This document shows, piece by piece, positions 18,188 to 31,311 of a stretch of 64,000 nt of DNA. Origin of the DNA: Chrysochromulina tobinii (taxonomy: Eukaryota > Haptophyta > Prymnesiales > Chrysochromulinaceae); assembly GCA_001275005.1 (NCBI GenBank), contig JWZX01003313.1:1-64000 (forward strand), given 5' to 3'. Within the stretch, counting starts at the first letter, position 1. Every line of letters begins with the position of its first letter. The position numbers were made by a program, and so were the translations under genes. Under the pieces are notes generated by a model. That model was not told where the DNA came from. It searched no databases and saw only the letters and a program-made list of their open reading frames with translations.

Positions 18188-21100
18188 AATCGGCACGCAT
18201 CTCGCCACCGGTGCGCCTGAGCTCGCAGCGGCACACCGGGCAGGTGCGCCTGAGGCGCAGCTCGAGGTCCTTCTCCGCACGTAGACGGTTCTGTGCGTCC
18301 CACCAACGGCCAAGACACGGCGCGCACAGAACGTGAGCATGCTCTGCACAGCCTGTCAAATCGAGCGCATCGGTCTTGACGCCGTGGCACAAGAGGAGCT
18401 GACGCTTGCAGCCCCAGATCATGCAGCGCTCGGTACGGCGCGGTGCGGAGCCCCCCTCTTCGCCCTCGCCCCCCTCGTCGTCCGAGGAGCTCATCCACTG
18501 AGCGCTCGCCGCCGCCGCTGATGACCGCCGATGACCGCTGATGGCCGCCGCGAAGCGCGAAACCGCCGCCTGATGCTCGCCCACCAAAGCCGCCGCGGCC
18601 GCTAGCTGACCCCCCAGCGCCGCCGCCACCCCGACCGACTGTGAGGATTGAGCGACGCATGTTGGGCAGAGCCATTCGCCCTCCGGGATAGCGAGCAGCG
18701 GCGGCGTGAGGCAGCTCGTGTGGTACCCCTTATCACAGCCGTCGCACAGCAGGAGCAGGTGCTCATCATGCGTGCCGGCGCAGACCTGACACGATTCGTC
18801 GGGGGGCACGTCGGTGGGCGCGCCCGGGCAGAACACTTGATCCACCGGCTTGGCCCACATCTCATGCTGCCACTTGCAGCTTCGCCCTTTGTGGCACTTA
18901 CCTTGCTGGTAGCGATGGCACAGGCTGGCCGGCAAGTTGGCGAGCTCCAGGTCTGTCGGCGGTGGTGGCCGATCGGGCTTCGGATGCCTCGAGGGAGGAT
19001 GCCAAACCCTCTGGGCCGCAACGCCCTCCGCCGCCTCGATAGTGCCGCGCGCCTCAGCGGCGGAGGCCGAAAGCGCGCGTGCGAGCATGACCCGTTCCTC
19101 GTCGCGGTTCTTAGGCGCGCGGATGACCTTGAGCTTCTTACTGGGCGGCGCGCTCGATGCGGCCGGGGGGCGGAAGCGCAAGCAGAGGCCGCGCTGGCCC
19201 TGGAGCCGAATATGGAAGGTGTCGAATGGGACCTCGAGCATCGAGCACCGAGCCTCGCGCTCGTCGCTTGTCGACGTGCTGTGCTCCTTTGAGTGTGTAA
19301 GGACTGCGGAGGAGAGCCATCGCGGTACTCGGGAGGGGGGCGGCGCTGGTGCGGGTGGGAGCGGCGGAACCTGCGCACTTGCCCATCCGGGCATTCCCCC
19401 AGCCCCACAGTGGGGCAGCAGCGGCGGTGGTGCGGGGCGCGGCCTAAGCTTCGGAAGGTGCGGCGGCGGCTCGCTGAACGCCTCAGGCGGCACCGCTTCC
19501 CACTTGTGCTTGCATTGATAGCATGCATACTTGACCAACGGCCGCCGGCCTATGCCGATAATGTGCGCCTGCCCCCGCGACGTCGCGCCGTATTGGGCCC
19601 ATAAGTTCGAGCCCAATACGGCGCTCGATGGGCCAGCGACCCGCAGCCCGAGCACTGGCGTCGTATCGAGCACTGGCGGTCCACCTGCACTGGCCACCAG
19701 CGCGATGGGCCTCGACCCGCCGGCATTGCTCGCGGCGGCGGCACTGGTCGCGGACAGGTTGGCGGGCAGGTGCGACGAGGCCAAGGTGCATGCGGGCAGG
19801 TGCGACGAGGCCGAGGTGCATGCGCTTGCAACGGCTGGCGCCGCTTCCGCAGCGTCCACTGCATCCCCGTATTGCTCTGCCACCGCCTGGATGGCAGGGT
19901 CGTGGAAGCTGGGAAAGTCTCCTATGGTGCACTTCAGATGGTTCTCGTGACAAAGATCGCACGCATTGCGCAGGCGCGGCGTGTAACGACCGCCATCCGC
20001 CGACTCTGCCACACCGTTGGCGTCCACCTCCACCTGGCTGCCATACGCCGCGTCTGCAGCAAGGCCTTCGGTGGTGGCGAGTTGAGCATCGACCACCTCC
20101 GCCATCGCCTCCATTACCGCCTCTGCCGGCACTTCCGGTGAAGGCCCTTCCCGGACCCTTGCTTGCTTCGCCGCCGCCTCGGCCGCTCCCCCATCGGCCG
20201 CCCAAGCACAAGCGGGGCAGCTGGGTACCTGCCGCTGCTGCCACGCACGCATGGCGATCGCATGCGTCTTCTTCACCCGCGTCTGCTGCGCCTCGTAGCG
20301 CGCCAAGATTGGGTTGTAAGCCACCATCAGAGCCGCGTGGTGCGCCTGGAGTTGATGAAACGCATGGATGGCTGTGACGCGCTTGCCCCGAGCGACCTCA
20401 GCGTGCTTCCTTAAGGCCTCATGCACTGCGGTGAGGCGCTTGTACGATGCGGTCAGTGTGCCGTGCTCTTGTGCGCTCAACCCCGTGACGCCCACATCGA
20501 GGCCAACCGTTGCACTGGTGACGTCGTTGCCGTACGCATGCAGGGCTGCCTTGTACAACACCACGGCCGCTTCATGTTGGTTCCGAAACCTGTCGTACTC
20601 TCTGACTGCAGCGTCGGCAATGGCATGAGTCGCGATACGCGCGGTCGTAGCTGCGGTCAGGGCGGCATCCAGCGGATCGATGGCGACGGCGGCAGGATCG
20701 GTAGTGGCAGCGGCGGTGCCAGCTTCGATTCTCGCCTGTTTGGCAGCGTCGCCATCACACGGACGGCACTCAGCCATCTCAATGTCTTCCACAGCTGCTG
20801 CCTGAGTAGCCACGTCAGCCTCTGCCATGGCTTCCACGGCCATGTCTTCCATAGCCACATCTTCCACAGCCATGTCTTCCACAGCCACAGCCACAGCCAC
20901 GTCTGCCTCCGCCGCATCCTTCTCCTCGGCCACATCCGCCTCTGCCGCCGCCGACGACTCAGCCGCTGCCGTGGCCGCCGCCTTGGTCGCCGCCCGTGCA
21001 GCCTCTGCCGATGCCGCCTCCGCCAATGCCGCCCTCGCTGCCTCAGCCTCCACCAATGCCGCCCTCGCTGCCTCAGCCTCCGCCAATGCCGCCCTCGCTG

Positions 21101-24100
21101 CCTCAGCCTCCGCCAATGCCGCCTTCGCTGCCTCAGCCTCCACCAATGCCGCCTTCGCCGGCTCAGCCTCCACCAATGCCGCCTTCGCTAGCTCAGCCTC
21201 CTCGCGCATGTGCCGCAGCTTCTCGCTGAGCCTCGATCGCCAACCGAGGGCGGCACTAGGACCATCCACAGACGAGCGCGGCAGCGGCGGCCCGCTGATC
21301 ACTGACGACGGCTGCTCAACACGCCTGCCATCCGCAACGGAGGCGGAGAGGGTGGACGCGGAGGGGGTGGACGCGGAGGGGACTGACGCGGAGGGGGTGG
21401 ACGCGGAGGGGGAAGCGTGGTACTCGAGCAAAAGTGGTCCATCACGATCAGTCTGCTGAAGACGCGAGCTGCGGAGCGCGGGACCTGCCACCACACCACA
21501 AGCGGCGAGGCAATCCCTGCACACCACGACTCGGCTTGTCGGCTTTGGCTGAGCGTCGCCGTCGCACTGCACGTGGAAGAAATGTCCGCAAGTCGAGCAT
21601 TCCCATGGCGTCACACCTCGAATGGTCTTGCCACAGCACTGAAGACGGCCTCGAGCCGAAGACGAGCCGAAGGCCTCGAGATCAGCTCCACGCAGGGCTC
21701 TCTGCCGCTTTGTGAGAGGCACTGCCTCGGGCGGGGCCGATGCCTTTGCCTTGAGTGCACCTCTTGACCCTTGAGTCAAGGCCATCGCAATCACCGACTC
21801 CTCTTGCTTCAGCCTCTCGTCAGCCACCCCAAGCCACTCATCGTGATGCTTCGACCAACCAATGTAATGGATCTTGAGCAAGCGCTCGTGACCCTCACCA
21901 TCCAGGGCCGTCACGCGGACGGGAAACCACTCACCACGCCACTCCACCTGGAGCGTATCGCCCACGGCAACTCCAATGAGCCCCTCGTCCGCATCGTCAG
22001 CCTCCTCCTCGCCGTCCTCCTCCTCTGCGTCTTCTTCGTCCTCCTCACCTTCCTCGCCCTTGCTTGCCGCTTCGACCTCGGCGGCCTCCACCTCGGCCGC
22101 CATTGCCTTCAGTACCGCTACGGAGGGGCGTAGCGCCTCCCACGAAATCGCCATCGCCTCCTCGTCCTCAGCCCTCGGTTGCGTCCTCGCTTTCCCGCCA
22201 CACCAGCGGACAAGGATTGACCGGTGTGGCCGGGAAAGGCTGACGAAGTTCAACTCGCGTCTCACAAGCTGCTGCACAATCTTTGGAATGGCCGCCTCAA
22301 TCTTAACGGTCCGCGCCGCGCTGGCAGCCTCCTTGGCCTCTGCCTTAGCCTGACGTGCCGCCGCCATCGCTTCCCGTTTCTGCCGCTTTGCGATCTCCTC
22401 CTCCGAGGATTCGTGTGCGTCCTGCCGAGCCCAGCACCATTCGCACCACTCGCGCGCTGAGATGGCATGCTTGGCCACCGCGGTGGCCGCAAGTTGCGCC
22501 GTTGGATCTGGAGCAGCGAGATTCGAAAGGGCAGTCGTCAGCACTCTTCAAGCAGCAGCGAGAGTTGTATGGGCAGCCGGCAGCGCTCGTGAAGCATCGA
22601 GAGTTCAAGGCCAGGCGCCGGCGGCGCTCGTGCGCAAGTGGCGCAGCCAGCAGAAAGCGAGGAGGGTCAGTTAGAGTCAGTGGATCACGTACAGTAGCCC
22701 AGAAACCTGGACTCGCCGTGCCATACACCGTGCGTTGCCGTGTCCCACCCCGACGGGGGCCCCTCGACACCTCGCGCATGGAAGATTGAGCGCCCCCCTT
22801 GCGCATGGCTTTCGGAGCTCTCGTCGCGAGCGCCGTGTCGGGCGGCGCTCTGCATGAAGTAGACACCCTTGTAGCCTGTGGCAGAGTTCCTGCTTCGGAC
22901 CAGCTTGACACCATCAACGGTCTCTTCCAGATCAGCAGCATCGTGTGGCATAGGCGCTGTGACGTCGCCACCGCTTCGGAACTGGAAGTCGAGCACAATT
23001 GGCGTCGCCACCGCCTGCGCTCCCGATAGAGTGGCCTCCCTTGCAGCTGGAAGTCGAGCACAATTGGCCTCTCTTGCCCAGAGGGTGGACAAGCTAGGAC
23101 TGGAGACATGTGTTTGCACCATGGCAGAAAATGGAGACTGGAGACTGGAGACTGAAGAGGCCGAGGCTCTATCTTGCAAAGCCGCCGCCATTGCTGCTGC
23201 AACCACCGAGCTGTTCTCCTTACGAACATCGGCTGACCGTGCCACATTCGTCGCCGCCGACGGCGCAGGTTGACTACGACTTAGATCCGCAACCACGAGC
23301 TCTGTCAGGTCACACCGACCACTCTGCCTCGTCACAGCCGCCTCCGCCGCCACCAAAGCCGCTCCAATGTGCATCGCATTGGGTAAGGATGAAATAGGGC
23401 GGCCTTCGGCTACCTCCTCCAGCTGGCAGCCTTGGCACTTCCAGTCGACAGTCGGGCGAGAGCCGTTCAGGGAGGCGTGACTTGGGCGTCCTCTCTTTCC
23501 CCGGCCACAATTGATGCAACTCACTTGCCACACTTGGGCGTCGATGTTCACCACCCTTGCTGGCTCAACGCCGCAGTGCACGGCCCCGTCGTCGCCCTTG
23601 AGATCGAGCTCACCTTTGGAGCTCACGTGCTGCACCTTGCACCGCACGCCGTCCAGCTGCACATAGCTTCCTGCGGCAGGGGTGGCTGGCAGGTCGACAA
23701 GGCTCCGAACCGCTTTCGCTCCGAACTCATCCCCGGACAGGAATGGGTTCGGCACAAAGTTCAGCAGAGGCGCGTAACAGTTGACGTCGCGCGTCTTGTC
23801 ATCCTCCGGGACATTCGCCTGATACTGGCCGTGACTCATGCTGACGCCCCTCGAGGTCGAACCCGTCTCATAGCTCGACAACGGCACCTGCTCCGACCCG
23901 TCGGATGCCGCGATCGCCCTGACCTCGTCGTGATGAGGAGCATGCGCATACGAGCGGTCCTCCACACTTTTGTCAATGGCGACCGCCTCATCATCTTTGT
24001 CATCGTCGCCTCCTTTGTCCTCGTCGAGACCTTCGTTGTCATCTCCCTGAGCCTCAAGGTGTGCGACCGCCGCGTCAACGTCACCGCTATGCGCAAGGAG

Positions 24101-27100
24101 CACTTCGGCGGCCATGGAGTGGGCCGGCGCGACCTTGACATCGATAGGGGTCGAGTGGTCGAGATCGAGCAGCCGTCGCTCAAGCAGCTCGCGAGCCACA
24201 GGCTCGACACGCCCCCTCGCAAGTGCCATCGCTCTTGCATCGAAGAGGTGGGGACCCGGCTTGGCGCCATGCCGGATGCATGCCACCTGGAAGTTGAGCG
24301 ATGGCGCACGCGCCACCTCGACAGCCAGCGCGACGAAGTTGGACGACAGCTTCGGCGTCCTCAAGAGCAGCTTCAGGTTGTGCACGAGCGTCGCATCCAT
24401 CGGCTTTGTGAGGAAGTCGACAGCATGCGGCGGTGGTTCGTGCAGCGCAAGCTGCTTGACGAGGCTTACAATGCGCTCGAGAGTCAAGCCGTGCTTAGGG
24501 AGGCTATGACGTTCGATGAGGCCCTCAAGCTCGACAACAAACAAAGGTGGCGCCGCCGAAAGTGAAGTCGCATCTCCGGACGACGTTGAGGCGCTCGCTG
24601 TAGAGGGTCGCCCCTGAATCACCTCGCGCGCGGCGGCGCCGAATCTCCACGCGTCGTGGCCATTGTTGAGCGTTAACAATTCTGCGGCATCCAGAGCCGC
24701 ATCAGCGCCGCCCTCCAAAATCAAGCTACCCTGCATGTGATTAGAGAGTGGGGTGAGGAGCGGTTGAGAGCTCGCCAGTGGCGGGGCTGGCGGCTGCGTG
24801 CTAACAAGCGGCGTAGACGATGGCTGCGCGTCGTTGTGCACTGGTACGCTGCTGTGCAGATGCTCCAGAGCATTGAGACGTACCATTGAAGACGACGGCA
24901 CCAGCCCAGGCTCCTGCAGCTCCTGCGGCTCCAGTCGTAAGGTGACGAGCGGGGGAGGTGCGACCCGGATCATCCGCGCTTGCTCCGCCGCCGCCGCTGC
25001 GTCCAACTTGGCGCGCATGTCCGCCTGCCGAAGCCGAAAGTGAGCAACGAGCTTGGGGGGCACACGATACAAGCGCTCCCAAGTATCGGCTTCTGGTCCG
25101 AAGTTGGCCCACCGAATCCGAAACCAAGGATAGAGGCGAGAAGGGTCGTTCTTACTCGGACGCATCTGCCATAGCCGGGAGTCGATCGGGATCCTCAGGG
25201 CCGGTGCAGAAAGGCGGAGACAGGACTAGGGGGGAGAACTGATGGCCCAAGGTTCGAACGCGATGACGGTTCGAGGCCGTGCTGACACCTGCTCCTCGAT
25301 GATTCTCTGTACGGCATACTCGTCGGCCCTCCGTTTGCCCACCGCGGAGCCGCTCGCGCGCTGTCGCGAGCGCTCCTGCTCCTCCGCGGGATCGAGCCGT
25401 GCAGGAGCTCGGGCCTGCCGCGCGCTCAAGCGAGGTGCGGCGACATCAGCTGCGGGTGCCGTCCTCCAGCCTGGTGGAGGCTTGGTACGCACCGCCATGT
25501 CCGCAGCAGCTCGCTCTGTGGACTTTGTTGCACCGTTGGGTCCCGCACCGCTTGGGTGCGATGGCGCGCTGGAGCTCGCCGCGGCGTCAGTGCAAGATGC
25601 GGCCGCGGCAGCCCCCGCTGCCGCCGCCGCGAAGCTCATTGCTGGAGGCGAGCGAGCTGCGACTGCCCGTGGGTGTCGGATGAGCGCCTCAATAACGTAT
25701 TCCTCGCTCTCGCCATGATCGAACATGATCGCGTAGACGTGTTTGAAATCGCAGTCGATGCCAACGGCCTGGTTGAAGTACCCATGATAGCTCGTGATCG
25801 TGCCAAGATACCATCGCCAAACTTGACCGTTCGCCAGCCTTGACTGCACTCGATCACCAACCTTGAACTTGGGCTTCCCTTTGGCCGTCGTACCTGCGCC
25901 GCTTGCATCGGCACTGATAGCGTGCGCGGCGGCGCGGACTTGCAGCATGGCCGTGAGGCATCCATCGGCCGCTGGTGCCAAGTTGAGCTGAACCCAGACC
26001 TTGCCACTGTCCTGCTCCATCTTCTCCTCCATCTGGTCCTCCTCGAGAGAAGAATGGCCAGTCAGTCGCCGTGGCCCGACAACCACCTCTTGCGCATCGC
26101 GGCTGCTCGGCTTGTGAAGCATTGACTCGACCTCCGAGATGGTACGTGTCGCTCCGCCCAGCATGAGCGTTGCCTCTGCCGCCTCAGCCGCCGCTCGCTC
26201 TAACCCAGCGTGCCTCGCGCAGCACAAGGCCGCCTCCTCCGGCGTCGCGAAGGTGCCAATGTAGAGCTGCGTGCCATTCTCCGTGAATTTCGCCTCGTAC
26301 TTGGCTCCACTCTTGTACACGCCCTTGAAGCCCGTCTCACTTCTCGACGACGGCACAAGCTCGAGCCCCTCGGCTGCCGCCGCCGCCCTGGCCTCGTCCG
26401 CCGTAAGCGGCTGCGGCACTGCGACCTCCGCCCCGGCCGCCTCAGCCGTCGCTCGCTCTGCTCGAGCGTGCCTCGCGTAGCACAAGGCCGCCTCCTCCTC
26501 GGGCGGCCCGCCACTCAGGTACGCCCGCACGGCGTGGTCGATGGCAGCTCGTGTGCTGAGCGACTGGCTGGGGTTCGTAGAGAGCCAGCTCGAGAGAGAG
26601 CCGCTGCTCGAGAGGCGCAGATGCGTGCTCAGCCTGACCTGGGAGAGGCCATGTGCACTCATGTGCACTTGGAGCCGCTCGACGAGCGCTGCGTGCTCCC
26701 CTGAGATCATGCTCTCTGAAGCGGTGGCTTTCTCGAGCTTCCTCCAAAAGATCTCCTCTTCATCTTCCCATGGACCCTGCTCCACCCGTCGCTCGGGCTC
26801 GTCTGCGCCCTCGTCCTCCATTTCATCATCTTCTACTCCGTCGTCCTCCTCCTCCTCCGGCTCATCATCATCTTCATCATCATCATCCTCTACCCCGTCC
26901 TCCTCGTCCTCTTCCTGCTCCTCTTTCTCTGCCGGCCGCTGCTTGCACGCGCCCACATGTCTCGCGAGCGCGCCATAGTTGCCGAACGTGCGAGTGCAGT
27001 ACCCACACGGCTGCCTTGCGGCCTGCTCCTCCCCGGCCTCCTCCTCTGTCTCCGCGATCATCTGCCCACTGCTTGTGGTGTCGAGCCAAATGAGCTGCCC

Positions 27101-27358
27101 GAGAACTTCCTCATGGCGAAGGTTGTGCCACTTAACGTCTCCGTCGTCATACTTGACAAAGTGCAGAGGCGACGAAAAGTCACGAACAGTCCCCGAAAAC
27201 CACGTCGGTCGCGAGCAGCCGGCCCAAAGAATCGAAAGCCGCCGACCGATTGCCCTCGCACCTATCGCTGGGACTTGTCGCAGATCAGCCGCATCGAGTA
27301 CCGTCCTCTCACGGATCGAGTACCGTGCTCTCTGCGACGGCTGCGTCTGGGACTCCAT
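18069..27358 (-). CDS. Giant multi-domain chromatin-reader protein, 3 exons, ~2,993 aa
   Basis: Predicted exons are 25289-27358, 22693-25165 and 18069-22507. Intron 1 (25166-25288, GTGTCA...GGCAG) removes an in-frame TAG and rebuilds a chromodomain; intron 2 (22508-22692, GTACGT...TCCAG) has matching phase. Domains in order: Tudor-like (about 38-85, [17 protein letters not shown]); C2H2 finger (118-138, CGYCTRTF...H..AC); acidic run; HTH-like helix set (220-282); AP2/ERF-like (341-383, [17 protein letters not shown]); Tudor-like (498-560); chromodomain (680-735, VQRIIEEQ + [16 protein letters not shown]); zinc cluster [10 protein letters not shown]; partial AP2 ([10 protein letters not shown]); Tudor-knot (1692-1742, [14 protein letters not shown]); PHD-like Cys cluster; Ala/Glu 10-residue repeats; CCCH finger (nt 18870-18920, [19 protein letters not shown]); PHD finger (nt 18650-18800, [17 protein letters not shown]); RING-like end (nt 18200-18420). 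Start is [12 protein letters not shown]. Probably nuclear; binds modified histones and DNA. It could still be two or three genes. Confidence 0.7.
21021..21200. repeat. six 30-bp tandem repeats coding Ala/Glu-rich decapeptides
   Basis: The unit TCCGCCAATGCCGCCCTCGC and following bases repeats with a 30-bp period. On the coding (minus) strand it gives [10 protein letters not shown]-type decapeptides, likely a long helix inside the chromatin protein. Confidence 0.85.
21351..21410. repeat. 15-bp minisatellite inside the chromatin gene
   Basis: GGTGGACGCGGAGGG units, about four copies, encode repeated [10 protein letters not shown] pentapeptides on the minus strand. Confidence 0.8.
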
Positions 27359-27965
27359 CTCACACTTCCTTCCGTCGCACGAGCCTGGGCACGTCAAGTC
27401 ATTTCTGTCAAGTCGCGCGCTCGTGCTGCTGTGAAACACAGTCGCGAAATGCTGTTCAACACAGCCGTCCCCTAAACACAGGAGCCGCTATCACTATGGA
27501 CGGAGGTGTGGCCGACACAATCCGTGGTAACACAGGCCGTTACACGGCGGGGCGTGGCGCGTGGGGGAAGAATAGGCGCCGTACTAGCTTCTGTGCGCTA
27601 GCCGCTAAGCCTAAGGCCTGTGCATCAACCCTTTGTCCTGTGCAAACCCGTCCACCTTCCGGTATACCCCCGAGTGTAACGGCGTCGCCCTCTGCGCTTT
27701 GGGAAATCATTCAAATTCGCGAAATAGATTACTAGCTTCAACCGCGAGTGTCAACACCGACCGAGCCAGCCGCGAGCACGAGCCGTCCCTCAATAGAGGC
27801 GTCCACGAGACGCCAAAAGCTTCAACGATGACGTACTGTAACTGCAACTTCTAATGCCGTGCGCTAACCGTTACTAACTCGTATAGTTTTGTGGACATCC
27901 AGCGAGGTGACAGGTGAGGTGTCAAACGTGACAATCACAGGTGGCATCCCCAATCTGCCTCCACG
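27359..27965. other. about 600 bp spacer between chromatin gene start and IQ/PDZ gene end
   Basis: Both neighbours are on the minus strand, so this holds the promoter of the chromatin gene and the 3' UTR of the IQ/PDZ gene's transcript. A short direct repeat (ATCGAGTACCG, about 27294 and 27316) lies just inside the first gene. No gene seen. Confidence 0.45.
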
Positions 27966-30914
27966 TCATTGCAACAACCTCGAGCGCCGCGTCATATTCT
28001 TTATTTCCTCAGAGTTCCACGCGGTAAATGTAGTGCCTCGCAGGTTGTTCACGCGATGCCTTGCGAGCATCCTGCCTTTCTCCTGCATGGCTCGCTGCAA
28101 GTCTGCCTTGCACACTTCAAGGGCCGAGCGCTCCCGTCGCACAATCTTGAGTGCCTCGGTGACGGCTGCTCGAGCCGAGTCCTCTTGCTCCACTGCCAGG
28201 CGTAAGCACTCGTGCGTAGCGTGGTCCTCGAGATGGCTGACAGTGAAGCGGTCTTTAGTCTGCACGACCTGATGGCGTGCACTGCAGTGCCCGTCGAGCT
28301 CCTGAACCCTTTGAGGAAGGGCAATCGTCAGAAAGTGGAGCAACGTTTCTTCCTGCGCCCCGAGCGTCTGCGCCCCCGAGCTCGCAATCTCTTCAAGCTC
28401 AGCCATTGCAAGGAGGATGGGCTTATTGGCTTCCGCACGACGGCGCGCCACCTTGCTCACTTCCAACTTGAATTCTTGCTTGAGTGTCGCCTCGGAGGGC
28501 TCGACACCGTAACGCCCAATGTAGGTCTCCCGGATGACATCTTTTCGAACTTCGTCTCTCGCCTCCTCCAAGGCATCTGGGGCGGTCGGCAGCAGGCGCA
28601 GGCTCGGGTTCTGTTCCAGATTCTTCCGGCACGACTCGACTGATGCGAGTAACTCTTGTTGCGTCCCACGTACCACGGCGAGAGCCTGTTTCACGCGAGT
28701 TATCATCTTGGACATGGATATGCTGACGTCCTTCAGCTCCTTGTGTAGCTGAATCGAAGACTTCATACCTCGAGGCGTGAGGGCGGTAGTCGTCAAGACG
28801 CGAGGAACCGGCACCCAGACAACCGCTGTAGTCAGCTCCGAGAGCACATCGCCCTGACTCATCTGTCTCTCGCCAGGTCTTGCGGTCGACCCCTTGGCTT
28901 TCAGCGGTGACTGTTTGCTCATCGAGACCACGCTCAGCAAGTGTGCGACCGGTTGCACGATAAAAGTGCTCGTCCCACCCGTCCCGATGAGGTCGCCAAA
29001 GTCGACGCTCGATGGATTCAGATGGCCGTTGATAGCGAGAACGACATCGTCGAGTTCGAGGCCCGCTCGTGCTGCTCCGCCCTGCGGGTCGACCCAAGCA
29101 ACTACTGGCCTCTGACGGAACGGGGCCTGTCCGGGCTTGTCTGGCAGTCGGATCTCGGGCAATCCCCATAAACGTCTCTTGTCGAGCTCCTTGTCTGACG
29201 CGATGCGAAGACCTAATGAAGTGCCAGAAGACCTGCAGACCTCGACCCGTCGCGTGCCCTCGCCAAGCAACAATGCTTCGAGAGGGTCCTCCTCCAATTC
29301 CAACGGTGCCAACTCCTGCCACTTCCTCTGCTCGATCGTAAAGAGCAGGTGCTGTCAGCTCTTCGTCGGCAGAGAGATGCAGGAGAGGCTGCGGTGCAGA
29401 CCGCGCAACACAGTTGTGGCGAGCATGCTGGCCACGGTGCACGGCTTGCAGCTTAGTCGCCGCGTCAGCCTGCTCGCGGAGGACTTGGCGATCGCGCCGA
29501 CCGCGATGCACAGCCTGCAGCTTGGTGGCCGCTGCGCCCCGCTCTTCCGTCTCCTTCTCTTCCTTCTTCTGCTTCTCCTGGAACTTCTCTGCCTTCACCA
29601 TCTTCGCCTTCTTCCCACGGACCGCAGTCTGTATCACAGTTGCTGCCGCATCTTGCTCCCCGTTCTCCTCCGACAGCCTCGGCTTGCCTTTCTTAGCCAT
29701 TTTGCCGCGCACGGCTGATTGCACGACAGTCGCCGCTGCGTCCTGCTCTTCCTTCTCTTGCTCGCCTACCGACTGCTCTGACAGCGAATCGGCACGAAAG
29801 CCGGACAGACAATGAGCATGAGCAGAATAGCACGAGCAGGGGATTAGAGTGCAAGCCGACTCACCCCTTTGGTTTGCTGCGGCAAGACCTCGTCATCATC
29901 AGGCGGAGGCTCGTCATCGTCTGGCGGCTCGTCGTCGTCGTCAAGCGGTTCGTTATCATGAGGCGGTGGCTCATCATCAGGAGGCGGTTCGTCATCATCA
30001 GGTGGCTCGTCGTCGGATGGCGGCGCATCGTCATCGGCATGCGGTGCGGGAGTCTGTGCAGCCGCAGAGCTAGTGTCTGCCCGCAGAGCCTGTGTCTGCG
30101 CAGAGCCTGTGTCCGCTGCTACATGAGCTTGCAGTAGGTGCTGCGGCTCGGCCTCGCCGTCGTCGGGCGGCATGTCGTCGTCAGCTCTCAGTCGTGCATG
30201 CGGCGCTGCTGTGCCGGGTCGGAGCGCATCTTTCTCTGCATCGGCAGCTCCTGCCACGCCATTGACCGGTGGCGCGTCGTCCGGAGGCGGCTCGTCATCG
30301 TCAGGTGGCAGCTCATCCTGATCCTCCCTCTCCCTCAACAGATCCTGCTTGACCTTTTTGGCCTTTTTGCCTCGCACAGCTGACTGCACGACAGTCGCCG
30401 CTGCATCCTGCTCTTCCTTCACCTGCTTCTCATGCAGTTTTCCTGCCTTCACCTTCTGTGCAATCTTTCCACGGACCGCGGACTGCACCACAGTTGCTGC
30501 CGCAACCTGCGCCTTCTTCTCCTTAAACAGCTTCTGCGTGACCCTCTTTGCACTTTTTGAGCGTATGGCTGACTGCACGACGGTTGCGGCTGCATCTTCA
30601 TCTTCGGGCAAACCATCCGAGCCATCGTCATCTACGACCACGTTTGATTGCATCCCCACTGCAACATTTGCCGCACCACGCCCGCCGGCTTCTTCTTCTG
30701 GCAAATCATCTGAGTCGTCGTCATTCACGTTGGCCTGCGCCCCTTCTGCAGCACTTGTCATGCCCTGCCCGTCAACTTCTTCTTCGGGCAAATCATCCGA
30801 GTCGTCATCCACGTTGGTTCGATTTGCTCGCACGACCTCTTCCTCACCATCATCGTCGGATTCGGGAGGTTTTGCATCGTCCTCCTCCGCGGCGCCACGG
30901 TGCTTCCCAGGCAT
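27966..30914 (-). CDS. Acidic IQ-motif, PDZ and coiled-coil protein, 3 exons
   Basis: Predicted exons are 29865-30914, 29410-29775 and 27966-29351, about 933 residues with phase-0 joins. Intron 1 (29776-29864) has a classic GTGAGT donor; intron 2 (29352-29409, 58 bp, GTTGCG...GACAG) is less certain. Exon 1 is acidic and rich in DDDEPPPDD repeats. Seven IQ-like motifs span exons 1 and 2, for example ATVVQSAVRGKKAKKVK, ATVIQTAVRGKKAK and ATKLQAVHRGRRDR; IQ motifs bind calmodulin or related EF-hand proteins. Exon 3 carries a PDZ-like core (GLELDDVVLAINGHL preceded by VVAWVDPQGGAARA) and a long C-terminal coiled coil. This suggests a Ca2+-regulated scaffold, cytosolic or cytoskeletal. I do not recognise the exact family. 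Confidence 0.7.
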
Positions 30915-31311
30915 GGACTTGCGGCCGAGTCACACGGAACCGCGTGCTTGTGAAGCCACAGTTCCGTGAGAATGGCAAAGAGCGAAGATCGAGGCGTGCC
31001 GCGCGCCAATCGTGTGGCCGTGTGCGGCCCTTTTATTCCAACGAGTGTGTGCGAGTGAGGACGTTTGTGGGGAAACATCAAACAATGGTACCGGCATAAA
31101 GACAGGGAGCCGGTAAGCGCACGTTGCGCTTAAATGGAGCGTGGCTTGCAGAGCTCCCGATGAGCTGCACACACATAGCTACAATATATCTACTACTACT
31201 ACTACTACTACCGGGTACCGCGCTGAGACTTCTATGTGACTCCTATGAATGACTGAAGATGAAGACACTGTCAGCGACCTGACCTCTCCGTACGGGGGCG
31301 TGAGGGCATCC
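30915..31311. other. spacer with (CTA)7 microsatellite
   Basis: About 400 bp with no gene. A CTA triplet run occupies 31190-31210. It probably contains the promoter of the IQ/PDZ gene. Confidence 0.5.

Noticed and set aside
20421-21459. Plus-strand frames of 256 and 210 codons with Cys/Ser-rich repeats
   Set aside because: They are the complement of the Ala/Glu tandem repeats of the chromatin gene.
25166-25288. In-frame TAG between two long frames as a pseudogene break or recoded stop
   Set aside because: A consistent intron (GTGTCA...GGCAG) removes the TAG and completes a chromodomain, a simpler explanation.
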